DNA of 7,479 nucleotides from JANLQX01 sp031423635 (GCA_031423635.1 JANPFX010000164.1:1-7479); one strand, 5' to 3'; counted from the first letter of the stretch, positions 1 to 6,151 are shown. A program made the numbers and translations. The notes: generated from the letters alone by a model not told the origin.

Positions 1-914
1 GCCGGCACGTCGATGTCGAGGTCGAACAGGTCCCGGACCCGGATGATCTCTTCGCCGAGCTTGCGGTTCAGCTTGTAGCGGCCGACCCGGGTGAGGTCGT
101 AGCGCTTCGGGTTGAAGAAGGCGTTCTCAAAGTAGGCACGCGCCGATTCGATCGAGGGCGGCTCACCCGGACGGGCCTTCTTGTAGATCTCGATGAGGCT
201 CTCTTCGCGCGTGGCGAACTGGCCCCGCTCCTTCTCCCACTGGGCTTCGAGAAACGAGAAGTGACCGACGAAGCGATCGAGGAACCCGGGATGCAGTTCT
301 TCGGTGAAGCCGAGGGCCCGCAGGATGACGAACATCGAGAGGCGGCGCTTGCGGGCGACACGGGCACCGGCGGTGACGTCCTTGCCAGGCTTCTGCTCGA
401 CGTCGAACTCGATCCACTCACCCCGGTAGGGGTGGATGGTTCCCGTGACGAGGGTCTTCGCGTCACGGCCCGGGGCGAAGATCACGCCAGGCGAACGCAC
501 AAGTTGGCTCACGACGACACGCTCGGTGCCGTTGATGATGAAGGTGCCCTTGTCCGTCATCATCGGGAAGTCACCCATGAAGACGGTCTGCTCTTTGATT
601 TCGCCGGTTGCGGCGTTCATGAACCTGGCACGAACGAAGATCGGCGCTGAGAAGGTGATGTCTTTCTCCCGGCACTCCTCGACGGAGTACTTGGGCTCCG
701 GGCGGAGATCGGGGTCGAACGGATCGAACTCGAACTCGAGGCGGAGCGTGCCGCTGAAGTCCTCGATGGGACTGATGTCGGCGAACGCTTCCGCCAGTCC
801 GTGATCGAGGAACCAGCGATACGACGACTTCTGGACGTCGATCAGGTCAGGGAGGGGAAGGACTTCATCCAGATTGGCAAAGGAGAAGCGTTCACGGGGC
901 GGCGGGGTGGACAT
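1..914 (-). CDS. rpoB: RNA polymerase beta subunit, N-terminal part (3' end outside window)
   Basis: This is the beta subunit of DNA-directed RNA polymerase, which forms much of the catalytic cleft. Only the first 304 codons are present; the frame is open to the left edge, and about three quarters of a typical subunit of 1100-1200 residues lies outside. Translation from the ATG at 912-914 gives MSTPPPRERFSFANLDEV, then conserved beta-subunit segments: FMNAATGEIKEQTVFMGDFP at residues 99-117 (protrusion region), GTFIINGTERVVVSQLVRSP at 123-142, and RYDLTRVGRYKLNRKL near 271-286. The rifampicin-resistance region is not in the window. The start is supported by GAGG at 921-924, six bases upstream, with a second GAGGAG at 926-931. 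It is the last gene of the cluster and is separated from rplL by 546 bases, which suggests partly independent expression. Identity is certain; the start is very likely. Confidence 0.97.
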   Translation of the reverse strand, partial: MSTPPPRERFSFANLDEVLPLPDLIDVQKSSYRWFLDHGLAEAFADISPIEDFSGTLRLEFEFDPFDPDLRPEPKYSVEECREKDITFSAPIFVRARFMNAATGEIKEQTVFMGDFPMMTDKGTFIINGTERVVVSQLVRSPGVIFAPGRDAKTLVTGTIHPYRGEWIEFDVEQKPGKDVTAGARVARKRRLSMFVILRALGFTEELHPGFLDRFVGHFSFLEAQWEKERGQFATREESLIEIYKKARPGEPPSIESARAYFENAFFNPKRYDLTRVGRYKLNRKLGEEIIRVRDLFDLDIDVP

Positions 915-1065
915 GATTGTCCTCACTCCTCGTGGGAAGTATGGGCGGGCAGGAGTCGCAGCGGAATAGCACAAGCACCACATTGCTGGGATGCAAGCTC
1001 ATCGCAGACGCGCGCCGTCGACCGAAGAAGCTGCAGAAGGGGGACGACGCGCACGGCAACCGACA

Positions 1066-1094
1066 AACCTAGCACGCGCGTCGCTAAGTGTTCA
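1066..1094 (-). promoter_or_regulatory. candidate promoter for rpoB (proximal)
   Basis: Read on the minus strand, TGAACA at 1089-1094 (4 of 6 matches to the -35 consensus) is followed after 17 bases by TAGGTT at 1066-1071, which fits the TAnnnT form of the -10 element. A TG one base upstream of the hexamer makes it an extended -10. Transcription would start near 1059 and give rpoB a leader of about 145 bases. This is pattern matching by eye only. Confidence 0.4.
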
Positions 1095-1190
1095 TGTCGA
1101 AGCAAACCCCGACCGAGAGGGCGTGGTGCCAGTGGTCCGGATTTCTCCCCGGAGCCGCCCCAGCTACAGGGTCGGTGTTCTTGGCGGCAA

Positions 1191-1220
1191 AGGGTAAACG
1201 GCGCCGTGGGGCAAGGTCAA
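1191..1220 (-). promoter_or_regulatory. candidate promoter for rpoB (distal)
   Basis: On the minus strand TTGACC at 1215-1220 (5 of 6 matches to the -35 consensus) is followed after 18 bases by TACCCT at 1191-1196 (TAnnnT). Transcription would start near 1184, about 270 bases before the rpoB ATG and downstream of the hairpin at 1337-1367. This has the best -35 match in the rplL-rpoB spacer, but it is not tested. Confidence 0.4.
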
Positions 1221-1336
1221 GCACTGACCGCGACCGGGGACCCGACGGCGAGTTGACGCGCATGGTTCGCCAACCGGCCATTTCACCCCGAAATCGCCTC
1301 CTGACCTGGGGCATCCCGCCAACTTGCCGCACTCGA

Positions 1337-1367
1337 CAAAGGCCCGGCCGTAGAGGCCGGGCCTTTG
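1337..1367 (-). terminator. hairpin after rplL, probable attenuator or terminator
   Basis: A perfect inverted repeat forms a 13-bp stem (arm CAAAGGCCCGGCC) around a 5-base loop, starting about 94 bases past the rplL stop. On the minus strand the right arm ends in CTTTG and then runs into TCGAG, so there is no long T tract. It resembles the compact GC-rich terminators of high-GC bacteria. In E. coli a partial terminator between rplL and rpoB lowers rpoB expression relative to the ribosomal genes; a similar role here is inference. The stem is symmetric and could work on either strand, but there are no plus-strand genes nearby. Confidence 0.65.
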
Positions 1368-1460
1368 AGATTTCGCGCCGCGGCCCAGGGCCGCAAGCCG
1401 TCAGCGACAGAACGAGCGTCGGACCGGCACGTCACTGCGTGCAGGGGCCGCCCCCGTGCC

Positions 1461-1838
1461 CTACTTGAGTTCGGAGGACGCGCCTGCCTCGTCGAGGGCA
1501 GCCTTGGCCTTGGTGGCGTCGTCCTTGGAGACCTTGGAAAGGACGGCGCTCGGGGCGCCGTCGACGAGATCCTTCGCCTCCTTGAGACCGAGCTTGGTGA
1601 GCTCCCGGACAACCTTGATGACGGCGATCTTGTTGGCGCCGGCGCCGGTGAGCATGACGTCGAACTCGTCCTGCTCCTCGACAGCCGGGGCGGCATCGGC
1701 TACCGGGGCGGCGGCCATCATCATTGCCGGAGCGGAAGCGGTGACGTCGAAGCGCTCTTCGAACGCCTTCTTGAGCTCGACGAGCTCGAGCACGGTCATT
1801 GCCGAGATGCTGTCGAGGATTTCATTGACTGAAGCCAT
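1461..1838 (-). CDS. rplL: 50S ribosomal protein L7/L12
   Basis: This is the 125-residue multi-copy stalk protein, which recruits and stimulates the translational GTPases. It has the expected three parts. Residues 1-33 (MASVNEILDSISAMTVLELV...) form the dimerising domain that binds L10. Residues about 34-54 are an Ala/Met/Pro-rich hinge that includes APAMMMAAAP. Residues about 55-125 are the C-terminal factor-binding domain, with the conserved helix IAVIKVVRELTKLGLKEAKD at 72-91 and the family's Lys-rich surface. I chose the ATG at 1836-1838 because the protein then starts exactly at the family N-terminus; a longer open frame upstream is spacer. The ribosome-binding site is modest (AGAAAG about 13 bases upstream). 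It follows rplJ after 140 bases, as expected for a co-transcribed pair. The stop is TAG. Confidence 0.97.
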   Translation of the reverse strand: MASVNEILDSISAMTVLELVELKKAFEERFDVTASAPAMMMAAAPVADAAPAVEEQDEFDVMLTGAGANKIAVIKVVRELTKLGLKEAKDLVDGAPSAVLSKVSKDDATKAKAALDEAGASSELK

Positions 1839-1978
1839 GATGTTCGTGTTCTTTCTGGTGGGGTGGCCGCAGGGGCGGGCACCGAGGTGCGTTGGGGGTG
1901 GCGACGTTTGCCCGGTCACCGCAGGTGGGCGGAAAGCGAGCCGTTTCGGGCTGCTCCTGCCAAAGATCCGTGCTGCTC

Positions 1979-2503
1979 TCAGGCAGCTTCTTTCTTGTCG
2001 ACGAGCGCCGAGAGGGCGTAGACGAAGTCGCGGGGCGGTGCGGCCAGCAGGCTGGCGAACTGCGACAGCGGTGCGGCGAACAGACCGGCGATCTCGGCGA
2101 GCACCTGCTGACGCGGGGGCATGTCGGCGAGCGAGCTGACCTGAGCGGCAGTGAGCACTTTCGTGCCGAGCACACCACCCTTGACGATCAGGTTCTGGTT
2201 GGTCTTGGCGAAGTCACGAAGGATCTTCGCCACTTCGACGGCGTCGCCCTTGACGAACGCGATCGCGGTGGGTCCGACCAGCATCGAGTCGGCATCGAGT
2301 CCGTTGCGATGCGCAGCGATCCGGACCAGCGTGTTCTTGAACACGCGGAACTGACCACCGGCGGGACGCAGGGTGGCACGAAGCTCTCCCAACTGCTTGA
2401 CGGCGAGTCCGCGGTACTCGGTGAGCAACACAGCATCGGCGCCGGCGAAGAGATTTGAGATCTCTTCGACGAGTGCGACTTTGTCGGCATTTGGATTTTC
2501 CAT
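1979..2503 (-). CDS. rplJ: 50S ribosomal protein L10
   Basis: L10 anchors the L7/L12 dimers to the ribosome at the base of the stalk. The product has 174 residues, a normal length. The N-terminal rRNA-binding domain covers about residues 1-135 and contains ADAVLLTEYRGL (22-33) and QFRVFKNTLVRIA (51-63), both typical. The C-terminal helix (about 136-174) carries three similar segments of about ten residues, AGLFAAPLSQ, FASLLAAPPRD and FVYALSALVDK. In this family each such segment binds one L12 dimer, so three dimers are expected here (inference). The ATG at 2501-2503 is fixed by AAGGAGG at 2509-2515, five bases upstream and the strongest ribosome-binding site in the window. Its leader contains an intrinsic-terminator hairpin at 2523-2566, which points to attenuation control. 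Confidence 0.97.
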   Translation of the reverse strand: MENPNADKVALVEEISNLFAGADAVLLTEYRGLAVKQLGELRATLRPAGGQFRVFKNTLVRIAAHRNGLDADSMLVGPTAIAFVKGDAVEVAKILRDFAKTNQNLIVKGGVLGTKVLTAAQVSSLADMPPRQQVLAEIAGLFAAPLSQFASLLAAPPRDFVYALSALVDKKEAA

Positions 2504-2732
2504 GGAAACCTCCTTCCGGAGGAACAACAAAAGGCGTTCGAGCATCGATGTCGACGCACGAACGCCCCCAGCCGAGATGTTGCTCGGAAAGCGGCCTTCG
2601 CCTCGTCAGGCGAGTCCTGGAGAGGACTCATTACGTACGAACCGAGTCCGCCCGAGGGCGGCGGTTCGAGACACCGGATGTCTGCAGCGCAGGTGGATGA
2701 AATTGTGGTGTTGCGGTACTACGAGAAACGGG
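2504..2732 (-). promoter_or_regulatory. structured 5' leader of rplJ-rplL, probable L10 leader
   Basis: The 274-base rplA-rplJ spacer is rich in stems on the minus strand. In 5' to 3' order I see: CGAACCG (2662-2668) paired with CGGTTCG, enclosing CCGCC-CTCG-GGCGG with a 3-base ACT bulge; a 7-bp hairpin, GAGTCCT-CTCC-AGGACTC; a short GCCT-GACG-AGGC hairpin; then the terminator at 2523-2566. L10 leaders, which bind L10-L12 to autoregulate, occupy this position in many bacteria. I assign the class from position and stem content, not from a covariance-model match. The leader's 5' end is not known; the limit given assumes the weak promoter candidate at 2739-2744. Confidence 0.6.
2523..2566 (-). 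terminator. intrinsic terminator/attenuator in the rplJ leader
   Basis: In the minus-strand transcript GGCGTTCG (2559-2566) pairs perfectly with CGAACGCC (2533-2540). Inside, after a T/T mismatch, GCGTCG pairs with CGATGC (one G-U pair) around an ACAT tetraloop. The stem is followed directly by TTTTGTTGTT (2523-2532). This is a textbook intrinsic terminator in a GC-rich genome. It ends seven bases before the rplJ Shine-Dalgarno sequence and 19 bases before the rplJ ATG, so it must be conditional if rplJ-rplL are to be expressed. The rplJ leader of Bacillus subtilis is attenuated by L10-L12; a similar circuit here is inference. Confidence 0.8.
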
Positions 2733-2738
2733 CGCCAG

Positions 2739-2744
2739 ACTCTA
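2739..2744 (-). promoter_or_regulatory. weak candidate -10 element for rplJ-rplL
   Basis: TAGAGT on the minus strand matches TATAAT at four of six positions. It sits 34 bases past the rplA stop and about 236 bases before the rplJ ATG. No good -35 element lies 16-19 bases upstream; the nearest is TTCTGG. The leader may instead be reached only by read-through from rplA. Confidence 0.22.
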
Positions 2745-2777
2745 GCGCCACCGAGGAGGCACCAGAACACCCGTTGG

Positions 2778-3479
2778 TCAGGCGACGTCTTCTTTGAGCT
2801 TGCCCGGGTCGATGCTGATGCCGGGGCCCATCGTCGAGCTGACGACGATCGAGCGGAGGTACTTGCCCTTCGCCGACGCCGGCTTGGCCTTCTGGAGTTC
2901 GTCGAGGATCGCCTTGAAATTCGTACCGAGGGAGTCGGCATCAAAGCTGGCCTTGCCCATCGGCACATGAATGTTGCCGAACTTGTCCGTCCGGTACTCG
3001 ACCCGTCCGCCCTTGAACTCCGTGACGGCCTTGGCGACGTCGGTGGTGACCGTGCCGGTCTTCGGGTTCGGCATCAGCCCGCGGGGGCCGAGCTGACGGC
3101 CGAGACGGCCGACCATGCCCATGAGATCCGGGGTCGCGATGGCCAGGTCGAAGTCGAGGAAGCCACCGGTGATCTTCTCGACAAGGTCGTCGGCGCCGAC
3201 GATGTCGGCACCGGCGTCGCGGGCGGCCTGGGCGGCGTCACCGGCGGCGAACACGGCGATACGCACGGTCTTGCCTGTACCGGCCGGAAGGGCAACCGTG
3301 CCACGGACGATCTGATCGGCCTTGCGGGGATCGACCCCGAGGCGGACGGCGACGTCGATGGTCTCATCGAACTTGGCGCTCGCCAGGCTCTTGACGAGAT
3401 CGATGGCTTCGGCCGGGGTGTGCTGACGAGCACGGTCGAACCGCTTTGCTGCATTGGCGAAACGCTTGCCTGTGGGCAT
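2778..3479 (-). CDS. rplA: 50S ribosomal protein L1
   Basis: L1 forms the mobile L1 stalk of the large subunit, which helps deacylated tRNA leave the E site; in many bacteria it also represses its own operon by binding the mRNA. The product has 233 residues, the usual bacterial length. The family signature GRQLGPRGLMPNPKTGTVT lies at residues 127-145 in domain II. Domain I is built from about residues 1-68 and 160-233, with the conserved N-terminal KRFANAAKRFDR and the C-terminal STMGPGISID (215-224). The ATG at 3477-3479 has GAGGG about four bases upstream and AAAGGA nine bases upstream, and it matches the family start. It follows rplK after 121 bases, most likely in the same transcript. The stop is TGA. 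Confidence 0.97.
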   Translation of the reverse strand: MPTGKRFANAAKRFDRARQHTPAEAIDLVKSLASAKFDETIDVAVRLGVDPRKADQIVRGTVALPAGTGKTVRIAVFAAGDAAQAARDAGADIVGADDLVEKITGGFLDFDLAIATPDLMGMVGRLGRQLGPRGLMPNPKTGTVTTDVAKAVTEFKGGRVEYRTDKFGNIHVPMGKASFDADSLGTNFKAILDELQKAKPASAKGKYLRSIVVSSTMGPGISIDPGKLKEDVA

Positions 3480-3600
3480 GCTCCCTCATCCTTTCGTTGC
3501 GCACGCCGGGCGAGGTCGTCCCGAGTGCTGGTGGGTTGTGGTGCGACTGCCGAACCGCCCGAAAGGGTGGCCCGCTAGCCGTGAAACAGAGAGCGACGGC

Positions 3601-4026
3601 TCAGACGACCTTGATGCCCATGGACCGAGCGGTCCCCCGGATCATCTCTTCGGCACCGGCCTGGTCGATCGAGTTGAGGTCGGGCAACTTGATGTTGGCG
3701 ATCTCGGTGACCTGCGCGGCAGTGATCTGACCGACGGTTTCGGTGCCGACCTTCGACGCACCCTTGGCAACACCGGCGGCCTTGCGGATCAGCACCGGTG
3801 CGGGCGGGGTCTTCAGCTTGAAGGTGAAGGTTCGGTCGTTGAACACGGTGATCTCGACCGGAACGATGGTGCCGACCTGGCTCTCCGTGGCGGCGTTGTA
3901 GGCCTTCACGAACTCCATGATGTTGAGACCGTGCGGACCGAGCGCGGTACCGACCGGCGGCGCCGGGGTGGCCTTGCCGGCCGGGATCTGGATTTTGACG
4001 ATGGCGGTGACTTGCTTTTTTGCCAC
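3601..4026 (-). CDS. rplK: 50S ribosomal protein L11 (GTG start)
   Basis: L11 binds 23S rRNA at the GTPase-associated centre, next to the L10-L12 stalk; in many bacteria it takes part in stringent-response sensing and forms part of the thiopeptide antibiotic site. The product has 141 residues, the normal length. The N-terminal domain contains the Pro-rich segment PAPPVGTALGPHGLNIMEF (21-39). The C-terminal rRNA-binding domain contains KTPPAPVLIRKAAG (72-85) and ends with GTARSMGIKVV. Translation starts at GTG (4024-4026); the alignment with the family beginning VAKKQVTAIVKIQIPAG and the GAGGAA at 4034-4039, seven bases upstream, fix it. An in-frame extension far upstream into nusG exists but is not coding. 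It lies 173 bases after nusG. Confidence 0.97.
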   Translation of the reverse strand: MAKKQVTAIVKIQIPAGKATPAPPVGTALGPHGLNIMEFVKAYNAATESQVGTIVPVEITVFNDRTFTFKLKTPPAPVLIRKAAGVAKGASKVGTETVGQITAAQVTEIANIKLPDLNSIDQAGAEEMIRGTARSMGIKVV

Positions 4027-4160
4027 GGCGGGCTTCCTCAAGAGGTGGCCGAACGCAGAATGCGACCGGCGAGACGAACGGAAAAGGTTACAGCACCGCC
4101 GTCGCACTCGATTCCGAGGCGTCGGCAGCGGCGTCACGACATCGTCGAACGCCTGTCGGC

Positions 4161-4187
4161 GGGATCCTCGACGTGGCGAAGGACCCC
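4161..4187 (-). other. hairpin just after nusG in the nusG-rplK spacer
   Basis: In the transcript GGGGTCCTTCG pairs with CGAGGATCCC over ten base pairs, with one G-U pair and one bulged T, around a 6-base loop. It begins 13 bases past the nusG stop. No T tract follows, so it is not a standard intrinsic terminator. It could be a processing site, a 3' stabiliser or part of a ribosomal-protein operator ahead of rplK-rplA, which is where L1 binds its own mRNA in E. coli. Which of these applies cannot be told from the sequence. Confidence 0.45.
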
Positions 4188-4199
4188 GGCATCTCGGCC

Positions 4200-4889
4200 C
4201 TAGAGCTTGGCCACCTGGGCGAAATCGAGCTCGACCGGCGTCTCGCGACCGAAGATGTTGACAAGCACCTTGAGCTTGAGCTGCACGTCGTTGATCTCGG
4301 CAATCGTTCCAGTGAAGTCGGCGAACGGTCCTTCCTTGACACGAACGCTCTCGCCGACCTCGTGCTCCATGCGGGGCTTGGACTTGCGGATCGGCTCCTC
4401 GCCCTCGACCTTCGTGACCAGAATGTTCTCGACCTCGCGTCGTGACAGCGGCGTCGGCTTGGCACCAGAGCCCACGAACCCGGTGACGCCCGGTGTGTTG
4501 CGAACGACATACCAGCTGTCGTCGTCGAGCTCGAGCCGAACCATCAGATAGCCGGGGAAGACCTTCTTCTGGACCACGACCTTCTTGCCGTTCTTGATCT
4601 CGACGACCTCTTCCATCGGGATGACGACTTCGTAGATCCGCTCCTCCATGTTCATCGAAGCGATGCGGCTCTCGAGGTTCGTCTTGACCTTGTTCTCGTA
4701 GCCGGCATAGCTGTGGATCACGAACCACCGGCCGGGTCGGTCATACGCGCTCTCCGGACGGGCAGGGACCTCGGCTGCCGCGACCTCGGCCACGGCTACA
4801 CCCGGCGCGACCGCCTCGACGACCTCGGCGGTGTCGGCCGCAGGGGCCCCGTCGACGGGCGCGTGGTCGTCGGAAAAGTCGTCACTCAT
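4200..4889 (-). CDS. nusG: transcription elongation/termination factor NusG
   Basis: NusG binds the clamp of RNA polymerase, affects pausing, and links polymerase to Rho or to the ribosome through S10. The product has 229 residues, longer than the ~180 of E. coli. The excess is an N-terminal extension (residues 1-50) rich in Ala, Val, Glu and Asp, a known feature of actinobacterial NusG. The NGN domain follows at about 54-160, with RWFVIHSYAGYENKVKTNLE (54-73) and the typical VFPGYLMVRLELDDDSWY (110-127). The KOW domain begins at about 178 with VGESVRVKEGPFADFTGTI. The ATG at 4887-4889 has only a weak purine-rich ribosome-binding site (GAAAGA about 12 bases upstream), but the acidic extension reads well to this point. 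The spacing to secE is 57 bases. The stop is TAG. Confidence 0.96.
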   Translation of the reverse strand: MSDDFSDDHAPVDGAPAADTAEVVEAVAPGVAVAEVAAAEVPARPESAYDRPGRWFVIHSYAGYENKVKTNLESRIASMNMEERIYEVVIPMEEVVEIKNGKKVVVQKKVFPGYLMVRLELDDDSWYVVRNTPGVTGFVGSGAKPTPLSRREVENILVTKVEGEEPIRKSKPRMEHEVGESVRVKEGPFADFTGTIAEINDVQLKLKVLVNIFGRETPVELDFAQVAKL

Positions 4890-4946
4890 GGTTTTCGGGG
4901 TCTTTCGGGCAAGCAGGCAGGGTGGGTAGGGCGCGACGACCGGGGG

Positions 4947-5240
4947 TCAGCGGTCGAAGAGGAACAGGACGAACTTGGCGAAGACGTAGTCGAAGCCGAA
5001 CGTGATCGCCGTCATGATCGCCAGCATCACGAGCACGACGATGGTGTAGTTCTTGATCTCGTCTCGGGTGGGCCACACCACTTTGCGCAACTCGGTGGCG
5101 ACCTCGCCGAGGTACTGGCGCGGGGGTGTGCGCTCGGAAGCTGCCTTCGGAGTGGTAGCCGTGCGCGTCGCACGAACGGGATTCCCCGCAGCGTCGACGG
5201 CTCCCTGGCGCTGCAACAGTCGTTTGGTTTCTCGGTTCAA
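4947..5240 (-). CDS. secE: preprotein translocase subunit SecE (TTG start)
   Basis: SecE is the small membrane subunit that clamps and stabilises SecY in the SecYEG protein-conducting channel. The product has 97 residues with a single membrane span, as in most bacteria outside the enterobacteria. After a basic, Ala/Thr-rich cytosolic tail (1-42), the amphipathic helix carries the family signature LRKVVWPTRDEI (51-62). One hydrophobic span follows at about 66-92. The start must be the TTG at 5238-5240: an in-frame TAA lies at 5253-5255 and no ATG or GTG is available between. AAGGGAG at 5248-5254, seven bases upstream, supports it. The gene lies 55 bases after tRNA-Trp and 57 before nusG, the classic trnW-secE-nusG order. 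Confidence 0.95.
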   Translation of the reverse strand: MNRETKRLLQRQGAVDAAGNPVRATRTATTPKAASERTPPRQYLGEVATELRKVVWPTRDEIKNYTIVVLVMLAIMTAITFGFDYVFAKFVLFLFDR

Positions 5241-5295
5241 CTTCCTGCTCCCTTACGCGACGAGACCCGGGTGCAAAACGCCCCCGGCTTGTCCG

Positions 5296-5368
5296 CAGGG
5301 CCGGAGGGACTCGAACCCCCAACCGCTGGTTTTGGAGACCAGTGCTCTACCAATTGAGCTACGACCCT
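5296..5368 (-). tRNA. trnW: tRNA-Trp (anticodon CCA)
   Basis: The 73-base minus-strand sequence folds into a complete cloverleaf. The acceptor stem pairs AGGGTCG with CGGCCCT (one U-G pair). The D arm is GCTC-AATTGGTA-GAGC. The anticodon arm is CTGGT-CTCCAAA-ACCAG, with CCA as the anticodon. The variable loop has five bases, and the T arm is GGGGG-TTCGAGT-CCCTC with one G-U pair. The discriminator base is G, usual for bacterial tRNA-Trp. The 3' CCA is not encoded (the genome continues CGG), so it must be added by tRNA nucleotidyltransferase. The tRNA precedes secE by 55 bases and is probably cut out of a longer transcript. Confidence 0.98.
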
Positions 5369-5420
5369 TGGCGTACCGGTGACCCGGCAGAACCGGAACT
5401 GCGGATTTCCGGGACCCGCG

Positions 5421-5429
5421 AGCGTAGCA
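5421..5429 (-). promoter_or_regulatory. extended -10 promoter candidate for trnW-secE-nusG
   Basis: TGCTACGCT on the minus strand has the extended -10 form TGnTAnnnT (hexamer at 5421-5426). No good -35 lies 16-18 bases upstream; a TGACA at 5437-5441 is too close. Transcription would start near 5414, about 46 bases before tRNA-Trp. It is well placed to drive the tRNA and the secE-nusG-rplK-rplA genes. Confidence 0.5.
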
Positions 5430-5530
5430 CCGCTGTTGTCAGATCCGGCCGGGCGAAAGACGTCGTCGAGGTAGCGGAAGCACACCATGCCGCTCCCCGG
5501 CGACGCGGCCTCGGCTCGGCGAACGGGGCC

Positions 5531-6151
5531 TCAGGCGACCGAGCGGGCGTCGTCGCCGGTTTCGGACACAACGACGTGGCGACCCAACGCGATGACGTTC
5601 TCCGGGACCGGCTCCTCGCCACGGAAGAGGTGCTCGCGCAGCTTGGCCCTGGCCCGGTGGAGACGTACTTTGGCCGCGCTCTCGGTGATGCCGAGCTTCT
5701 TCGCGATGGCGTCGTGGGAGAGATCGGCAAGTTCTCGGAGTTCGACGACCTCGCGCAGTTTCGCCGGCAGCAACGAGAGCGCGGCGAGGAAGCGGACGCG
5801 GAGTTCGTTGCCTTCAGCCGCCGTCTCCGGGTCGTGGGTGGGGTCCCGATCGATGGCGATGGTCGCGTCGGTGAGTGCCTCGGTGGACCGGCGACGACGA
5901 ACGACGTTGTGGGCACAGTTCGAGGTGATACGGAACAACCAGGTTCCTATCGCGGCATCCCCTCGGAATCGGCTGATCGCCCGGAAGGCCCGGAGGTAGG
6001 TGTCCTGGACGACATCACGCGCGTCGTCGGCGTTGCCGACGAGACGGAGCGCCAATGCGTAGGTGTCGGCGTACGTTGCCTTGACGAGCTCGTTGAACGC
6101 CTTTGGACAACCCGTCTGGGCCGCGGTCACCGTCTCGTCCAGGTCCACCAT
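5531..6151 (-). CDS. ECF-type RNA polymerase sigma factor
   Basis: This is an alternative sigma factor of the extracytoplasmic-function type, which directs RNA polymerase to a particular set of promoters. From the ATG at 6149-6151 the product has 206 residues. Sigma region 2 covers about 17-86 and includes the conserved DDARDVVQDTYLRAFRAISRF (42-62) and GTWLFRITSNCAHNVVRRRR (69-88). Region 4 covers about 119-173 and contains the helix-turn-helix LSHDAIAKKLGITESAAKVRLHRARAKL. There is no region 1.1 or 3, as expected for the type. A tail of about 33 residues follows region 4. The frame is open 40 codons further upstream, but that stretch reads through the tuf terminator and is unlike a sigma N-terminus. 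No Shine-Dalgarno precedes the ATG; a TACCAT nine bases upstream could be a -10 element of a leaderless mRNA. No anti-sigma gene lies next to it. The target genes are unknown. Confidence 0.9.
   Translation of the reverse strand: MVDLDETVTAAQTGCPKAFNELVKATYADTYALALRLVGNADDARDVVQDTYLRAFRAISRFRGDAAIGTWLFRITSNCAHNVVRRRRSTEALTDATIAIDRDPTHDPETAAEGNELRVRFLAALSLLPAKLREVVELRELADLSHDAIAKKLGITESAAKVRLHRARAKLREHLFRGEEPVPENVIALGRHVVVSETGDDARSVA

Larger units (their letters stand above)
915..1460. other. 546-base rplL-rpoB intergenic region
   Basis: This spacer lies between the rplL stop and the rpoB start. It holds a perfect 13-bp hairpin close to rplL (1337-1367), two promoter candidates on the minus strand (1191-1220 and 1066-1094), and the rpoB ribosome-binding site (921-931). 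The open frames that cross it on either strand give low-complexity Arg/Pro/Ser-rich proteins with no recognisable domain, so I do not call any gene in it. Confidence 0.7.

Noticed and set aside
1084..1332. An 82-residue open frame on the minus strand in the rplL-rpoB spacer
   Set aside because: The product is Arg/Pro-rich without recognisable motifs, has no good ribosome-binding site, and overlaps both promoter candidates.
2373..3578. A 401-codon open frame on the plus strand opposite rplJ and rplA
   Set aside because: It is antisense to two certain ribosomal genes, has no recognisable domain, and is the usual by-product of GC-rich coding sequence with few stops on the other strand.
3480..3600. 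A possible terminator between rplK and rplA
   Set aside because: The only stem with a tight loop (CCACCC-TTTC-GGGCGG) has a central mismatch and no T tract, so I do not call it.
4027..4728. A 375-residue version of L11 with a long upstream extension
   Set aside because: The added part is an out-of-frame reading of nusG and the spacer; the GTG at 4024-4026 has a ribosome-binding site and matches the family N-terminus.
5437..5442. CTGACA as a -35 element for the tRNA-Trp promoter
   Set aside because: It is only ten bases from the -10 hexamer, too close for a standard promoter.
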